DNA of 64,000 nucleotides from Trujillonella endophytica (GTDB taxonomy: Bacteria; Actinomycetota; Actinomycetes; Mycobacteriales; Geodermatophilaceae): positions 1 to 64,000 of the forward strand of contig NZ_JABGCI010000005.1 in the NCBI RefSeq assembly GCF_019799905.1, given 5' to 3'. A model generated the notes under the pieces. That model was not told the DNA's origin. It ran no database searches and was given only the letters and a program-made list of their open reading frames with translations. The position numbers and the translations under genes were made by a program. Position 1 is the first letter of the stretch, and each line of letters opens with the position of its first letter. Positions 1-8,977 of the stretch are shown piece by piece.

Positions 1-141
1 CGACGCCAGGTCCACCTGCCCCGTCACCTGACCGGTCGCCGGGTCGGTCACCGGGGCGGTACGGCCCGAGGACCCCTCGCGGAGGGCTCCGTCGAACCAA
101 TGGGCCAGCCTGCGGGTGTCGGCGGAGATCACTCCGTGCAC
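1..141 (-). CDS. mmsA: Methylmalonate-semialdehyde dehydrogenase (CoA-acylating), N-terminal part only
   Basis: Only the first 47 codons lie in the window; the gene runs off the left edge. The translation contains HWFDGALREGSSGRTAPVTD and then PATGQV, the usual opening of MmsA-type aldehyde dehydrogenases (IxHWIDG...GTSGR...V.nPATGeV). These enzymes oxidise methylmalonate or malonate semialdehyde to propionyl- or acetyl-CoA in valine, thymine and inositol breakdown. I chose the GTG at 141 because GGAG lies at 150-147, five bases upstream; a second GTG at 132 is possible. No catalytic residues are in view, so the family call rests on the N terminus alone. Confidence 0.75.
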   Translation of the reverse strand, partial: MHGVISADTRRLAHWFDGALREGSSGRTAPVTDPATGQVTGQVDLAS

Positions 142-635
142 AACAGCTCCTAGCGGTCGTGGAGAGGGAGCCGTTGTCGAGCAGCGAGGCCCGTCTCCCG
201 AGGGTGTCTCGACGACACATCCGACGCTACGGATTGCCCTTTTGGATCGCGAGACGTATTTAGAAGTTTCATACGGTCATGCCTCAGGCCTATGGGTCTG
301 CCAGGGCCGCGGAACCGAGCATTCCGCCCAGGGGCGCCGAGGCCGTGGCGAGCCAGAGCCTCTAGATGAGCGCTTCGGCAGCAGGTCCTCGTCGGAATGC
401 TGGGTCGGGAAACCCCGCCTGCCAGAAGCTGGCCTTGTGTGGCCAGTCCGGCGGGCCCTCAGCGTCCGGAGACGCGCCCCCTGGGCGCGATCCCCGGGCG
501 GTCTACTCCCATGCCGCCTCGGCAGACCCGCTTTCCTGCACAGGTCGCCTGGTCCACTCGACGCCCCAGGACACGTGAACGTGGTCTGCGCCGGCGGGCC
601 GCCCGAGGTCGACTACCGGCGCAACACCTCCGCAC
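142..635. other. Intergenic region, no gene seen
   Basis: No reading frame here has convincing codon use or a ribosome site. A patch around 228-285 is clearly richer in A and T than its surroundings and lies upstream of mmsA, so it may hold the mmsA promoter. I see nothing else. Confidence 0.5.
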
Positions 636-1907
636 TCAGGGGTTCTGCGCGGCCTTCTGGCGGAGGTCGTACATGCGCCGCCACTCGTGCTTGGAGCGGA
701 TGGTGGTGTCCACGTCGGGGCTCAGCGCGCGCAGGGCGCCGACCGTGGCGTCCTCCTTCGCGACGTGCTTGAACGGATCGAGGCCGAAGAACCGGGTGGT
801 GTTCTCCCAGAGGATCTTGTGCATCTCGGCGTCGGCGACGCCGGCACCGGCCATTTCGGCGTGCACGAACTCCGGCGCGTTGGGCCAGATCGCGTCCGAG
901 TGCGGGTAGTCGCACTCCCACGCGATGATGTCGATGCCGATGTCGTTGCGGACCTTCAGCGCCGTCGGGTCGGTGACGTAGCAGGCCAGCGAGTGCTCCC
1001 GGAAGATGTCGCTGGGGAGCTTGCCGCCGAAGTCGTGACCGAGCCAGCGCTGGTTGGTGTAGTGCCGGTCGCAGCGGTCCAGGTAGAACGGGATCCAGCC
1101 GATGCCGGCCTCCGACCAGGCGATCTTCAGGTCCGGGTACGCGGTCATCGCCCCGCCCCACAGCAGGTCCTGGGCGGCGAACGTGCACACCTGGGTGGCC
1201 AGGATGATCATGTTGTCGATCGGCGCGTCCGGCGCGCCGTTGATCGCCCCGAAGCCCTGACCGATGTGCAGGCACATCACGATCTCGAGCTCGGAGACCG
1301 TCTGGAAGAACGGCCCCCAGTAGTCCAGGTCGTGGTAGCTGGGCAGGCCCTGGATGTGCGGCAGCTCCGGCATCGTGACGGCCTTGACACCCTTGGCGGC
1401 GACCCGCTTCACCTCCTCCACGAGGTCCTGGGGGTCCCACACCGGCAGGATCGCGCAGGGGATCATGCGGCCCGGGTAGGCGGTGCACCACTCGTCGATG
1501 TGCCAGTCGTTGTAGGCCTTGAGCATGACCAGGGCGAGGTCCTTGTCCTTCGCCTCCTGGAAGTACCGGGCACTGAAGCCGGCGAAGGACGGGAAGCACA
1601 TCGAGGCCAGGATCCCGTTGCGGTTCATGTCCTCGACCCGCGCGTGGATGTCATAGGCACCTGGGCGCATCTCGGCGAACGTCGACGGGTTCAGGCCCCA
1701 CTCTTCGTTCGGCCACCCGACCACGGCGTTCAGCCCGATCGTGCCCATGGCGTTGCCCTGGAACCACCACTTCTCGAAGCCGTTCTCATCGACGATCGAC
1801 TTCGGCGCCTGGTCGCGCCACTTCTCTGGCACGTGGTTGGCGAACATGTCCGGCGGCTCGACGACGTGGTCGTCGATGCTGATCATGATCATGTCCTCGA
1901 CGTTCAT
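636..1907 (-). CDS. Amidohydrolase family protein (amidohydrolase_2, metal-dependent TIM barrel)
   Basis: This 423-residue protein begins ISIDDHVVEPPDMF, the DxH metal motif of amidohydrolase_2 proteins, which hydrolyse or decarboxylate ring and carboxylate substrates. Further likely metal or active-site positions are the His in MCLHIGQGF and the Asp-His pair in ECDYPHSDAIW near the C terminus; ENTTRFFGLD is the typical family ending. I chose the ATG at 1907, with AGAGAGG upstream, over a longer frame reaching 2015 that would cross the probable operator. The gene is divergent from a TetR regulator, which probably controls it. The substrate cannot be read from the sequence; mmsA and an LLM oxidoreductase nearby suggest a catabolic role. 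Confidence 0.85.
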   Translation of the reverse strand: MNVEDMIMISIDDHVVEPPDMFANHVPEKWRDQAPKSIVDENGFEKWWFQGNAMGTIGLNAVVGWPNEEWGLNPSTFAEMRPGAYDIHARVEDMNRNGILASMCFPSFAGFSARYFQEAKDKDLALVMLKAYNDWHIDEWCTAYPGRMIPCAILPVWDPQDLVEEVKRVAAKGVKAVTMPELPHIQGLPSYHDLDYWGPFFQTVSELEIVMCLHIGQGFGAINGAPDAPIDNMIILATQVCTFAAQDLLWGGAMTAYPDLKIAWSEAGIGWIPFYLDRCDRHYTNQRWLGHDFGGKLPSDIFREHSLACYVTDPTALKVRNDIGIDIIAWECDYPHSDAIWPNAPEFVHAEMAGAGVADAEMHKILWENTTRFFGLDPFKHVAKEDATVGALRALSPDVDTTIRSKHEWRRMYDLRQKAAQNP

Positions 1908-2014
1908 GAGGCGGCCTCTCTGCTGCCCTGCGCGCCGCGCCGACGCGTCGGTCCGGGGTGGTCCTGCCGATGTAATCGGCTGACGACTTGACGATAGGCC
2001 GCCTCCGTGACCCA

Positions 2015-2029
2015 AGTCAACAGCTGACT
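2015..2029. promoter_or_regulatory. Inverted repeat between amidohydrolase and TetR genes, likely TetR operator
   Basis: AGTCA and TGACT form a perfect inverted repeat around the 5-base spacer ACAGC. It sits in the 138-base gap between the two divergent genes, 17 bases ahead of the TetR start. Position and symmetry suit autoregulation by the TetR protein, but this is inference. Confidence 0.4.
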
Positions 2030-2045
2030 ACACAAGTGCCCTAGG

Positions 2046-2690
2046 GTGATGCTCATGGCGGCAGAGGCAGCAGTTCCGGTCGACGAGGACGAGGCGCCCC
2101 TGCCCCTGGGCCCACGGCGCCGGGATGCAGCCGCGACGCGCGAGGCCCTGCTCTCCGCCGCCCGGGAGCTCATCGCCCGCGACGGCATCAGCGACGTCAG
2201 CACCCGCGACGTCGCGGCAGCGGCGGGCGCGAACCAGGCGCTGGTGTACCGCTACTTCGGGTCCAAGGAGGCACTCCTGGTAGAGGCCCTCCAGCCGACC
2301 GAGCCGGACAGCACCATCTCCGAGACCCCGCTCGCCGAGCTCCCCCGCACCCTGCTGCGGCGCGCCCTGGACCCCGACGCCCCCGCTGACGTCCGTGCGA
2401 GCAGCATGTCCACGCTGGTCGCCGGCGCCGGCACGGAGCTCGTGCGCTCCATCGCGCGGGACCGCATCCACGCGGGCTTCACCACCCAGCTGGCCGGTCG
2501 GCTCGACGGGGACGACGCCGAACTGCGGGCCGAGTTGGTGGCCGCCCTCCTCACCGGCATCTCGTCGCTGCGCGGCCAGATCGGCACTCGAGCCATGGCC
2601 GGCGCTGACCTGGACGAGCTGGCGATCCATGTCGACCGCATGGTGGCGCCACTGATCGAGCCAGCGCTGCCGGGGACAGCGACGGCGTAG
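2046..2690 (+). CDS. TetR family transcriptional regulator
   Basis: The protein has up to 214 residues and carries a TetR helix-turn-helix at about residues 30-75, with VSTRDVAAAAGANQALVYRY and then FGSKEALL as recognition helix and following turn. The C-terminal ligand domain is helical and unassigned. GTG at 2046, ATG at 2049 and ATG at 2055 are all possible starts; TAGGG just upstream is a weak ribosome site. It is divergent from the amidohydrolase and convergent with the LLM oxidoreductase, sharing a terminator with the latter. It most likely represses the amidohydrolase gene and itself. The ligand is unknown. Confidence 0.88.
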   Translation: MMLMAAEAAVPVDEDEAPLPLGPRRRDAAATREALLSAARELIARDGISDVSTRDVAAAAGANQALVYRYFGSKEALLVEALQPTEPDSTISETPLAELPRTLLRRALDPDAPADVRASSMSTLVAGAGTELVRSIARDRIHAGFTTQLAGRLDGDDAELRAELVAALLTGISSLRGQIGTRAMAGADLDELAIHVDRMVAPLIEPALPGTATA

Positions 2691-2696
2691 GCAGGC

Positions 2697-2730
2697 AGGA
2701 GGCCCGGTCGTCTCCCTGCTGGGCCTCCTT
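2697..2730. terminator. Bidirectional terminator between tetR and LLM genes
   Basis: AGGAGGCCC (2697-2705) pairs perfectly with GGGCCTCCT (2721-2729) around a 15-base loop. It lies between two convergent genes and would close the long minus-strand run that starts at the importer genes. Confidence 0.75.
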
Positions 2731-2755
2731 CGGCGACGAGGTCCTCCCTCGCGGC

Positions 2756-3625
2756 TCAGCCCAATGAGTTCAGCGCCGGCGCGAGTGCACGCCACTCTGC
2801 CCGCGGCATCCCGGCCATACCGTCGTTGACGACCTGGATGCAGACCGTGTCCGCGCCGGCGTCGCGGTGCTCCCGGACGCGGGCCGCGATCGCCTCCTCG
2901 TCCCCCCACGCGACCATCGCGTCGATCAGTCGGTCGGAACCGCCGCCGGCCAGGTCCTCCTCGACGAAACCGAGGCGGCGCAGGTTGTTCGTGTAGTTCG
3001 GTTTGTCCAGGTAGTGCTCGAGGAACTCGCGTCCCAGCCGGCGCCCCTCGTGGGCATCGGTCGTCAGCACGACGGCCTGCTCGGGGGCCAACAGCTTGTC
3101 CGGGCCGAGAGCCTCACGCGCCCGCGCGGTGTGCTCGGGGGTGACGTTGTACGGGTGGGCCCCGCCGGCGCGCCGGGCCGAGAGCTCGAGCATCCTGGGA
3201 CCCAGGGCGGCAAGCACGCGCGCCTCCCGCGGCACCGGCCGGGGCGCGGCGTCCAGGCCGTCGAGGAAGTCGCGCATGCGCTGCAGCGGCCGCCCGTAGT
3301 GCAGGTCACGGCCGGCCGACTCGACCACCGACTCGTGGCTCACACCCAGACCGAGGAGGAACCTCGGGCCGTAGCGGTCGGTCAGCTCCGCGTGGGCCTG
3401 GGCCGTCTCCTCCGGCCCGTAGGTCCAGACACTGAGGATGCCGGTCCCGACGGTCAGCGTCGTGGTCGCCGACAGCAGCTGCTCCACGGCCGCGAAGCCC
3501 CCGCTGTGGTGCGCGGGCAGCCACACCGAGGTGTAACCCAGCTCCTCCAGCTCGGCGGCCACCTCGGCGCCGCCCTCCCGAAAGCGGAGACCGGCACTCC
3601 AGACACCAGTGCCCGACAGCGTCAC
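2756..3625 (-). CDS. LLM-class (F420- or flavin-dependent) oxidoreductase
   Basis: This is a 289-residue luciferase-like TIM-barrel protein. ELEELGYTSVWLPAHHSG and LTVGTGILSVW are the usual first strands of the family, and RYGPRFLLGLGVSH is its phosphate-binding stretch. The short form without long insertions resembles the actinobacterial group annotated as probable F420-dependent oxidoreductases. The GTG at 3625 has GGGAGG six bases upstream. It follows the FGE gene by 46 bases on the same strand and is the last gene before a strong terminator, so it probably belongs to the sulfate-ester operon and may oxidise the released product. Cofactor and substrate are inferred, not shown. Confidence 0.82.
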   Translation of the reverse strand: MTLSGTGVWSAGLRFREGGAEVAAELEELGYTSVWLPAHHSGGFAAVEQLLSATTTLTVGTGILSVWTYGPEETAQAHAELTDRYGPRFLLGLGVSHESVVESAGRDLHYGRPLQRMRDFLDGLDAAPRPVPREARVLAALGPRMLELSARRAGGAHPYNVTPEHTARAREALGPDKLLAPEQAVVLTTDAHEGRRLGREFLEHYLDKPNYTNNLRRLGFVEEDLAGGGSDRLIDAMVAWGDEEAIAARVREHRDAGADTVCIQVVNDGMAGMPRAEWRALAPALNSLG

Positions 3626-3671
3626 AGCGAACCTCCCGAGGCGTGGGACCGACGCGGATACGACACGACGG

Positions 3672-4637
3672 TCAGCCGGCGTCGCGGGCGCAACGGAACC
3701 CGTTGTTGCCGCCCCCGCTGCCCAGCTCGTTGCTCGACCGGGCGGCCACCCGATAGCGGTTGCAGTACGAGTCGTGGCACATGTACGAGCCGCCGCGCAT
3801 GACCTTGCCCGGTCCCGACGGCGGCCCGACCGGGTCGCGGACCAGCCCGGCCGGGTGATCGGTCCCCCACCAGTCGGCGCACCACTCCCACACGTTTCCC
3901 GACACGTTGAACAGCCCGAAGTCGTTGGGCGGGAACGCGTCGACCGGCGCCGTGCCCGCGTAGCCGTCGTCAGCGGTGTTCTTGATCGGGAAGCGGCCTT
4001 GCCAGATGTTCGTCATGTGGCGCCCACCGGGGGTCAGCTCGTCGCCCCACGGATAGCGCCGCTGATCATGCCCGCCCCGGGCGGCGTACTCCCACTCCGC
4101 CTCCGTGGGCAGCCGCTTCCCGGCCCAGGTCGCGTAGCTCACCGCGTCGTCCCAGGACACGTGGACGACGGGGTGGTCCCCACGGCCGGTCAGGTCGCTG
4201 CCGGGGCCCTCCGGCCGCCGCCATTCCGCACCGTTCACTCCGGCCCACCAGGGAGTCGCCTCCGGCCGTGGGGAGACCCGTCGCAGCTCCCTCGGCAAGA
4301 AGCCGACATACACATAGGACCAGCCGTACCGCTCGGCCTCGGTGACGTAGCCGGTTGCGACGACGAACGCGGCGAAGTCGTCGTTGCTCACGGCGTACCG
4401 GTCGATGGAGAACGGCGACAGCTCGACCTCGCGCACCGGCCCCTCCCCGTCCGCGGTGAACCCCGCCGGGTCCTCGGTGCCCATGCGAAACCGCCCTCCG
4501 GGCAGACGCACCATTCGCTCCCCACCGACCACAACACCGGCCACCGGGACCTGCGTCGGAGGCACCACCGCTGGACGCCCCGGCGATGCAGAGTCCGGCC
4601 GGCCGGCGGGCGAGCAGCAGGCCGAAGTCCCTGTCAC
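3672..4637 (-). CDS. Formylglycine-generating enzyme (sulfatase-modifying factor)
   Basis: FGE oxidises the sulfatase motif cysteine to Ca-formylglycine, the catalytic residue of type I sulfatases. The 321-residue protein has the family core from about residue 42 (MVRLPGGRFRMGTED), the middle motifs RLPTEAEWEYAARGG and NVWEWCADW, and the active-site segment MRGGSYMCHDSYCNRYR with both copper-binding cysteines at about C287 and C292, then NNGFRCA. Length fits bacterial FGEs. The GTG at 4637 has AGGAG upstream; the first 40 residues are low-complexity and show no clear signal peptide. It lies in the same run as the importer, and two sulfatases carrying the FGE target motif lie 8-13 kb away, so these are its obvious clients. 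Confidence 0.93.
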   Translation of the reverse strand: MTGTSACCSPAGRPDSASPGRPAVVPPTQVPVAGVVVGGERMVRLPGGRFRMGTEDPAGFTADGEGPVREVELSPFSIDRYAVSNDDFAAFVVATGYVTEAERYGWSYVYVGFLPRELRRVSPRPEATPWWAGVNGAEWRRPEGPGSDLTGRGDHPVVHVSWDDAVSYATWAGKRLPTEAEWEYAARGGHDQRRYPWGDELTPGGRHMTNIWQGRFPIKNTADDGYAGTAPVDAFPPNDFGLFNVSGNVWEWCADWWGTDHPAGLVRDPVGPPSGPGKVMRGGSYMCHDSYCNRYRVAARSSNELGSGGGNNGFRCARDAG

Positions 4638-4722
4638 GGCTGGACTCCTGTCCTCGGTTCGGTGGGGATCCCTCTGGGCTCAGCAAGACGTGCTGAGGCG
4701 CGAGAGGTGCCGCGTCCTCCTG

Positions 4723-5148
4723 TCATGGCACCACGGTCACGGGCCAGCCGCAGTAGTGCACCAGGCGCGCGGCGATGGACCTGGCCGGATGACGTCGAGT
4801 CGACGAGCCGACGACGACGGCGTCGGCACGGTGCTCGGCCGCGACCGCGACGAGTTCTCGTAGCGGGTCGCCCACGCGGATCGCGAACACCACGTCGATG
4901 TCGCACTCACCGGCCACCCGGTACGCCTCCGAGCGCAGACCGGCGACCTGCGCCCGCCGCAACTCCACCTCCGTGTCGATGGAACCGGCCAGGTCGGCCA
5001 TGCCCCAGCCGACGGGCCGCGCGGTCCGGACGTGGACGACGACGAGCCGCCTCCCCTGTCGCCCGGCGACTCCCGCAGCGTAGGACAGGGCGCGCAGGGA
5101 CGTCGGTGTGTCATCGACACCCACCACCACGGTTCCGTCCCCGTTCAC
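4723..5148 (-). CDS. Universal stress protein, UspA family
   Basis: This 141-residue single-domain protein has the UspA start (TVVVGVDDTPTSLRALSYAA) and the Rossmann-like end (RADAVVVGSS...WPVTVVP). The usual ATP motif GxxG-x9-G(S/T) is degenerate here (GSSTRRHPARS), so nucleotide binding is doubtful. GTG at 5148 overlaps the SulP stop codon as GTGA, showing translational coupling. UspA-like proteins are known to bind or regulate SLC26/SulP-type transporters in some bacteria, so the pairing may be functional; that link is inference. Confidence 0.85.
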   Translation of the reverse strand: MNGDGTVVVGVDDTPTSLRALSYAAGVAGRQGRRLVVVHVRTARPVGWGMADLAGSIDTEVELRRAQVAGLRSEAYRVAGECDIDVVFAIRVGDPLRELVAVAAEHRADAVVVGSSTRRHPARSIAARLVHYCGWPVTVVP

Positions 5149-6797
5149 GCCCTCGGCCCTCCTGGTTGGGCGGGTCGTACTCCGGAGGGGCCCGCGACTC
5201 CGTCGCCGACGCCCGACGGTCCCGAGCGATCGCCGTCCCCGGCGTCCGGGCCGCCGTCCGGCGGGCACGCCGCCCAGGCCGCCGGCAGCACTCGCGAGAC
5301 CAGTCGACGGCCGTGTTCCGGGACGTCGGTGACCGTGACCGGGAGCCCGATGTCGGCGAGCACGGCGCGGATCGTCGTCATCCCCGAGAGGTCGATCCGG
5401 CCGAGCCCGCTCAGGTGCAGGACGACGCGGCGAGCACCGGGGTGGCTGGCCACGCGGTCGACCAGCCGGTCCTGCAGGGCAGGAGCCGACGCGTAGTACA
5501 GGACCCCCTGCGGCCGCAGGTGCAGGGCGCCGTCGTCGGCGAGATCCGCCTGGACGTCGATGCGCAGCTCACGCCACAGGTGGACGGCGATCGCCAGGCC
5601 CACGCCGACGAGCACGCCACGCTCGATCCGCGGGGCGAACGCCATGGTGGCCAGGAAGGTGGCAACCGCGACGCCGGCCTGCAGGGGCGACAGACGCCAC
5701 TGCCGGGTGAAGACCCGGGGGTCGAGCAACGGCAGCGCGGCGGTGACCACCAGGCCGGCCAGCACCGCTGTGGGCAGGGTGGACAGCACGTCGGCGACCG
5801 GCAGGGCGGCCAGGACGAGCAGCCCGGTGACGAAGCCGGACCATCGGGTCCTCGCACCCGCGGCCCGGTTGAGCGAGGAGCGCGACAACGAGCCGCCGGT
5901 GGGGTACCCCCCGGCGAAGCCGGCGGCCAGGTTGGACAGGCCCTGACCGACCAGCTCGAGGTTGGGATTCCACCGCTGCCGGTCCTCGGCGGCGAAGCGG
6001 CGGGCGATCGCCACCGGCTCGGCGAAGCCCACAATCGCGATCACCGCGCCGGGGACGATCAACTGCGGGAGTGCCGACCACATCAGATCCAGCCGGATCG
6101 GTGGCAGACCGGTGGGGATGTCGCCGACGAGGTCGCCGGGATACGCGGTGAGCCCGCCGACGAGGAGCCCGGCGGCGGCGACCAGCGGCACGGCGGGGAA
6201 CAGCGGCCCGAGCCGGCGGGCGAGGACCAGCACCACGACCGTGCCCAGCCCCAGGCCCATCGCTGCCAGTCCCCATGCCGACGGGTCGACCAGAGCCGAG
6301 GCGGCCGAGCTCAACGGGTTGGCCGAGGTCGACTCCACATCAAGCAGCTGCGGCACCTGGGACGCCGCGATCAGCAGCGCACCCCCGAACAGGAAGCCGT
6401 TGATCGCCGGCTCGGAGAGCAGGTAGGCGAACGCACCGGCATGCAGGAGTCCGAGAACGAGCCGCACCACGCCGACGACGACAGCGAGCACCGCGGCGTA
6501 CGCGACAAACTCCGCCGAGCCCTCTGGCGAGAGAGGGGCGAGCGCACCCAAGGTGAGCAGGCTGGTCATGGCCACCGGCCCCGTCTGCAGGTACGGCGAC
6601 GATCCGACCAGCGCGGCCAGGATCGGCGCCGCAGCAGCGGCGTAGAGCCCTTGGATCGGCGGCAGGCCGGCGAGCTGGGCGTACGCCATCGACTGGGGGA
6701 CCAGCAGCAGCGCAACGCTCAGCCCGGCCAGGAGGTCCCCGCGGTGCGGCGGCGTCAGGCGGAGGGCACGGGCACGCTCGCGGCGAGCACTCACCAC
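5145..6797 (-). CDS. SulP family inorganic anion (sulfate) transporter with STAS domain
   Basis: The 550-residue membrane protein has the SulP signature near the N terminus (LLVPQSMAYAQLAGLPPIQG), GPVAMTSLL, many hydrophobic segments up to about residue 390, and a C-terminal STAS domain (about 400-510, with VVLHLSGLGRIDLSGMTTI). SulP proteins usually move sulfate, bicarbonate or chloride. In this operon, next to sulfatase maturation and sulfate-ester import, sulfate is the likely ion; either uptake or release of excess sulfate would make sense. It starts 42 bases after the ATPase gene and overlaps the UspA start. The last 40 residues are Gly/Pro/Asp-rich and probably disordered. Confidence 0.9.
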   Translation of the reverse strand: MVSARRERARALRLTPPHRGDLLAGLSVALLLVPQSMAYAQLAGLPPIQGLYAAAAAPILAALVGSSPYLQTGPVAMTSLLTLGALAPLSPEGSAEFVAYAAVLAVVVGVVRLVLGLLHAGAFAYLLSEPAINGFLFGGALLIAASQVPQLLDVESTSANPLSSAASALVDPSAWGLAAMGLGLGTVVVLVLARRLGPLFPAVPLVAAAGLLVGGLTAYPGDLVGDIPTGLPPIRLDLMWSALPQLIVPGAVIAIVGFAEPVAIARRFAAEDRQRWNPNLELVGQGLSNLAAGFAGGYPTGGSLSRSSLNRAAGARTRWSGFVTGLLVLAALPVADVLSTLPTAVLAGLVVTAALPLLDPRVFTRQWRLSPLQAGVAVATFLATMAFAPRIERGVLVGVGLAIAVHLWRELRIDVQADLADDGALHLRPQGVLYYASAPALQDRLVDRVASHPGARRVVLHLSGLGRIDLSGMTTIRAVLADIGLPVTVTDVPEHGRRLVSRVLPAAWAACPPDGGPDAGDGDRSGPSGVGDGVAGPSGVRPAQPGGPRA

Positions 6798-6839
6798 CGC
6801 GCCCTCGCCCTCCGGGGGACGGCTCTCGTCGTCACGTCG

Positions 6840-7838
6840 TCAGGCCGCGGGGACCAGGGGGAAGTGACAGGCGAAGTACTGCCCGGTCGTTGCCTGGCGC
6901 AGCTGTGGTTCCTCCTGGGCGCACTTGTCCTGGGCCAGTGGGCAGCGAGTGCGGAACCGGCACCCACTTGGCGGGCTGAGCGGAGAGGGGATGTCCCCGG
7001 CCAGTGCCGGTCCGGCGAACCCGCCCTCCACCTCGGGCGTCGGCACGGAGTCCAGCAGGGCCCGGGTGTAGGGGTGGGCGGGCGTCTCGTAGAGGGCTTC
7101 GGGCTCCCCGACCTCGGCCACCTTGCCGAGGTACATGACCATCACCCGGTCGCTGATGGTCTTGACCACGCCGAGGTCGTGGGCGATGAAGACGACGGTG
7201 AGGTCGAACTCGGCCTTGAGCTCCTCGATGAGGTTGATGACCTGCGCCTGGACCGACACGTCCAGCGCCGACACCGCCTCGTCGCACACGAGCAGGTCCG
7301 GACCGACCGCCAGCGCGCGGGCGATGGCCACCCGCTGGGCCTGTCCACCGGAGAGCTGGCGGGGCAGCCGGTCTGCGAACCGGTCGTAGTCCAGTCCGAC
7401 GCTGTCCATCACCTTGCGGGCGCGGGTGGCGCGCTCGTCGGCCGACGCGCCGGTGACGGTCAGTCCCTCGACCACCAGCTGGCGGACCGGCCGGCGCGGG
7501 TTCAGCGACGCCACCGGGTCCTGGAAGATCATCTGCATGCGGCTGCGGAGGCCGATCATCTGCTTGCGGTCGGCGGCCAGGACGTCGGTGTCCCCGAAGC
7601 GGATGTTCCCGTCGCTCACCTCACCGAGACGCAGCACCGCTCGGCCGGCGGTGGACTTGCCGCAGCCGGACTCGCCCACCACGCCGAGGGTCTCCCCCCG
7701 CACGACGTCGAAGCTGATGCCCGACACGGCCTGGACCACCCCGCCCGCCGTCTTGAAGCGCACGTGCAAGTCCTCGACGGACAGGAGCCGCTGGTCCTGC
7801 GGCCTCAGGTGCGCTGTACCACTACCGGCCAACGACAC
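6840..7838 (-). CDS. Peptide/nickel-type ABC transporter ATP-binding protein (DppF/OppF-like)
   Basis: The 332-residue ATPase has Walker [10 protein letters not shown], the signature LSGGQAQRV, Walker [13 protein letters not shown] and the C-terminal oligopeptide-transporter extension ([21 protein letters not shown]) with its cysteines. That extension marks the DppD/DppF/OppD/OppF group. It starts at GTG 7838 and overlaps the end of the partner ATPase gene by 17 bases, so the two are coupled. It supplies one of the two nucleotide-binding domains for the permease pair encoded upstream in the same run. Confidence 0.93.
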   Translation of the reverse strand: MSLAGSGTAHLRPQDQRLLSVEDLHVRFKTAGGVVQAVSGISFDVVRGETLGVVGESGCGKSTAGRAVLRLGEVSDGNIRFGDTDVLAADRKQMIGLRSRMQMIFQDPVASLNPRRPVRQLVVEGLTVTGASADERATRARKVMDSVGLDYDRFADRLPRQLSGGQAQRVAIARALAVGPDLLVCDEAVSALDVSVQAQVINLIEELKAEFDLTVVFIAHDLGVVKTISDRVMVMYLGKVAEVGEPEALYETPAHPYTRALLDSVPTPEVEGGFAGPALAGDIPSPLSPPSGCRFRTRCPLAQDKCAQEEPQLRQATTGQYFACHFPLVPAA

Positions 7839-8865
7839 TCACTCCTCGGTTCGGGACCCGGCCGGAGACGGCCGGCGCCGGGTGCTCACAGGCGTGCAGG
7901 TGGTCGTCGCCGACCAGCTCGTACCACCGCTGCCCGGGTTCGGTGCAGGCCTGGGACGTGTGGGCGCATCGGGGGGCGAACCGGCATCCCTGTGGCGGGT
8001 CGATGGGGCTGGGCAGGCCACCGGAGATGACCTCGAGCCGGCTGTGCCGCGGCAGGGTGACCGAAGGCGTCGCCTGGAGCAGGCGTTCGGTGTACCGGTG
8101 CTGCGGCCGGGCGAAGACCGCCTGGGTCGCACCGGACTCGACGACCTGGCCGGCGTACATGACAGCGACCCGGTCGGTCCGACCGGCCACGACGCCCAGG
8201 TCGTGGCTGATCAGGAGCAGCGACATGCCGTGCGTCCGCCGCAGCCGCTCGAGCAGGTCCAGGATCTGCCTCTGGATCGTCACGTCGAGCGCGGTCGTCG
8301 GCTCGTCGGCGATCAACAGGTCGGGCTCGCACGAGAGCGCGACCGCGATCATCACGCGCTGCCGCATGCCCCCGGACATCTGGCCGGGGTAGTTCCCCAA
8401 CCGCCGCTCGGGGTCCGGGACGCCGACCTCGTTGAGCAGCCGCACCGCGCGGGTACGGGCCTCGGACCTCGAGACACCGAGGTGCTTGCGCATCCCCTCG
8501 GTCAGCTGTCGCTCCACCTTGACGACGGGATTGAGTGACCGCGACGGATCCTGGAAGATCATCGCGATCCGCCGGCCCCACAGGCCCTCGAGTTCCTTCG
8601 TCGGCCGGGTCAGCAGGTCGGCCCCGTCGAAGCGGACCGATCCCGACCGCACCACCTTGGGTGGAAGCAGCCCCATGATCGACCGGGCAAGCACCGACTT
8701 GCCCGAGCCCGACTCCCCCACGACCCCCAGCGCCTGGCCGCGGGGCAGGCTCACCGAGACGTCGTCGACGGCCTTGACCACTCCGCCGACCGTGGGGATG
8801 TAGGTGTGCAGGTGCTCGATCTCGAGCAGTGGGGAGGTCGGCTGGGCCGCCGTTGCCGCCGTCAT
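7822..8865 (-). CDS. Peptide/nickel-type ABC transporter ATP-binding protein (DppD/OppD-like)
   Basis: The 347-residue protein shows Walker [10 protein letters not shown], signature MSGGMRQRV, Walker [13 protein letters not shown] and the C-terminal cysteine-containing extension ([18 protein letters not shown]) of oligopeptide-type ATPases. ATG at 8865 is the start; the ribosome site is weak. A gap of 112 bases separates it from the permease gene upstream, the largest break inside the run. Together with the DppF-like protein it would energise uptake of the substrate delivered by the lipoprotein encoded at 14927. Confidence 0.93.
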   Translation of the reverse strand: MTAATAAQPTSPLLEIEHLHTYIPTVGGVVKAVDDVSVSLPRGQALGVVGESGSGKSVLARSIMGLLPPKVVRSGSVRFDGADLLTRPTKELEGLWGRRIAMIFQDPSRSLNPVVKVERQLTEGMRKHLGVSRSEARTRAVRLLNEVGVPDPERRLGNYPGQMSGGMRQRVMIAVALSCEPDLLIADEPTTALDVTIQRQILDLLERLRRTHGMSLLLISHDLGVVAGRTDRVAVMYAGQVVESGATQAVFARPQHRYTERLLQATPSVTLPRHSRLEVISGGLPSPIDPPQGCRFAPRCAHTSQACTEPGQRWYELVGDDHLHACEHPAPAVSGRVPNRGVSVVGR

Positions 8866-8977
8866 CGTGACACCCGGGTGGCGCGCACGCCGGGTCGGGG
8901 TCGGGAATTGGTCATGGAGTCGCTCCTCGCGGGGGGACCGGCGGTGAAGGCAGTGACGTGCGACGGGAGTTCCACGG

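Noticed and set aside
3609..8030. A 1473-codon open frame on the plus strand
   Set aside because: It runs antisense across FGE, UspA, SulP and two ATPase genes with clear family motifs; its Arg/Pro/Gly-rich translation is the usual shadow of GC-rich genes.
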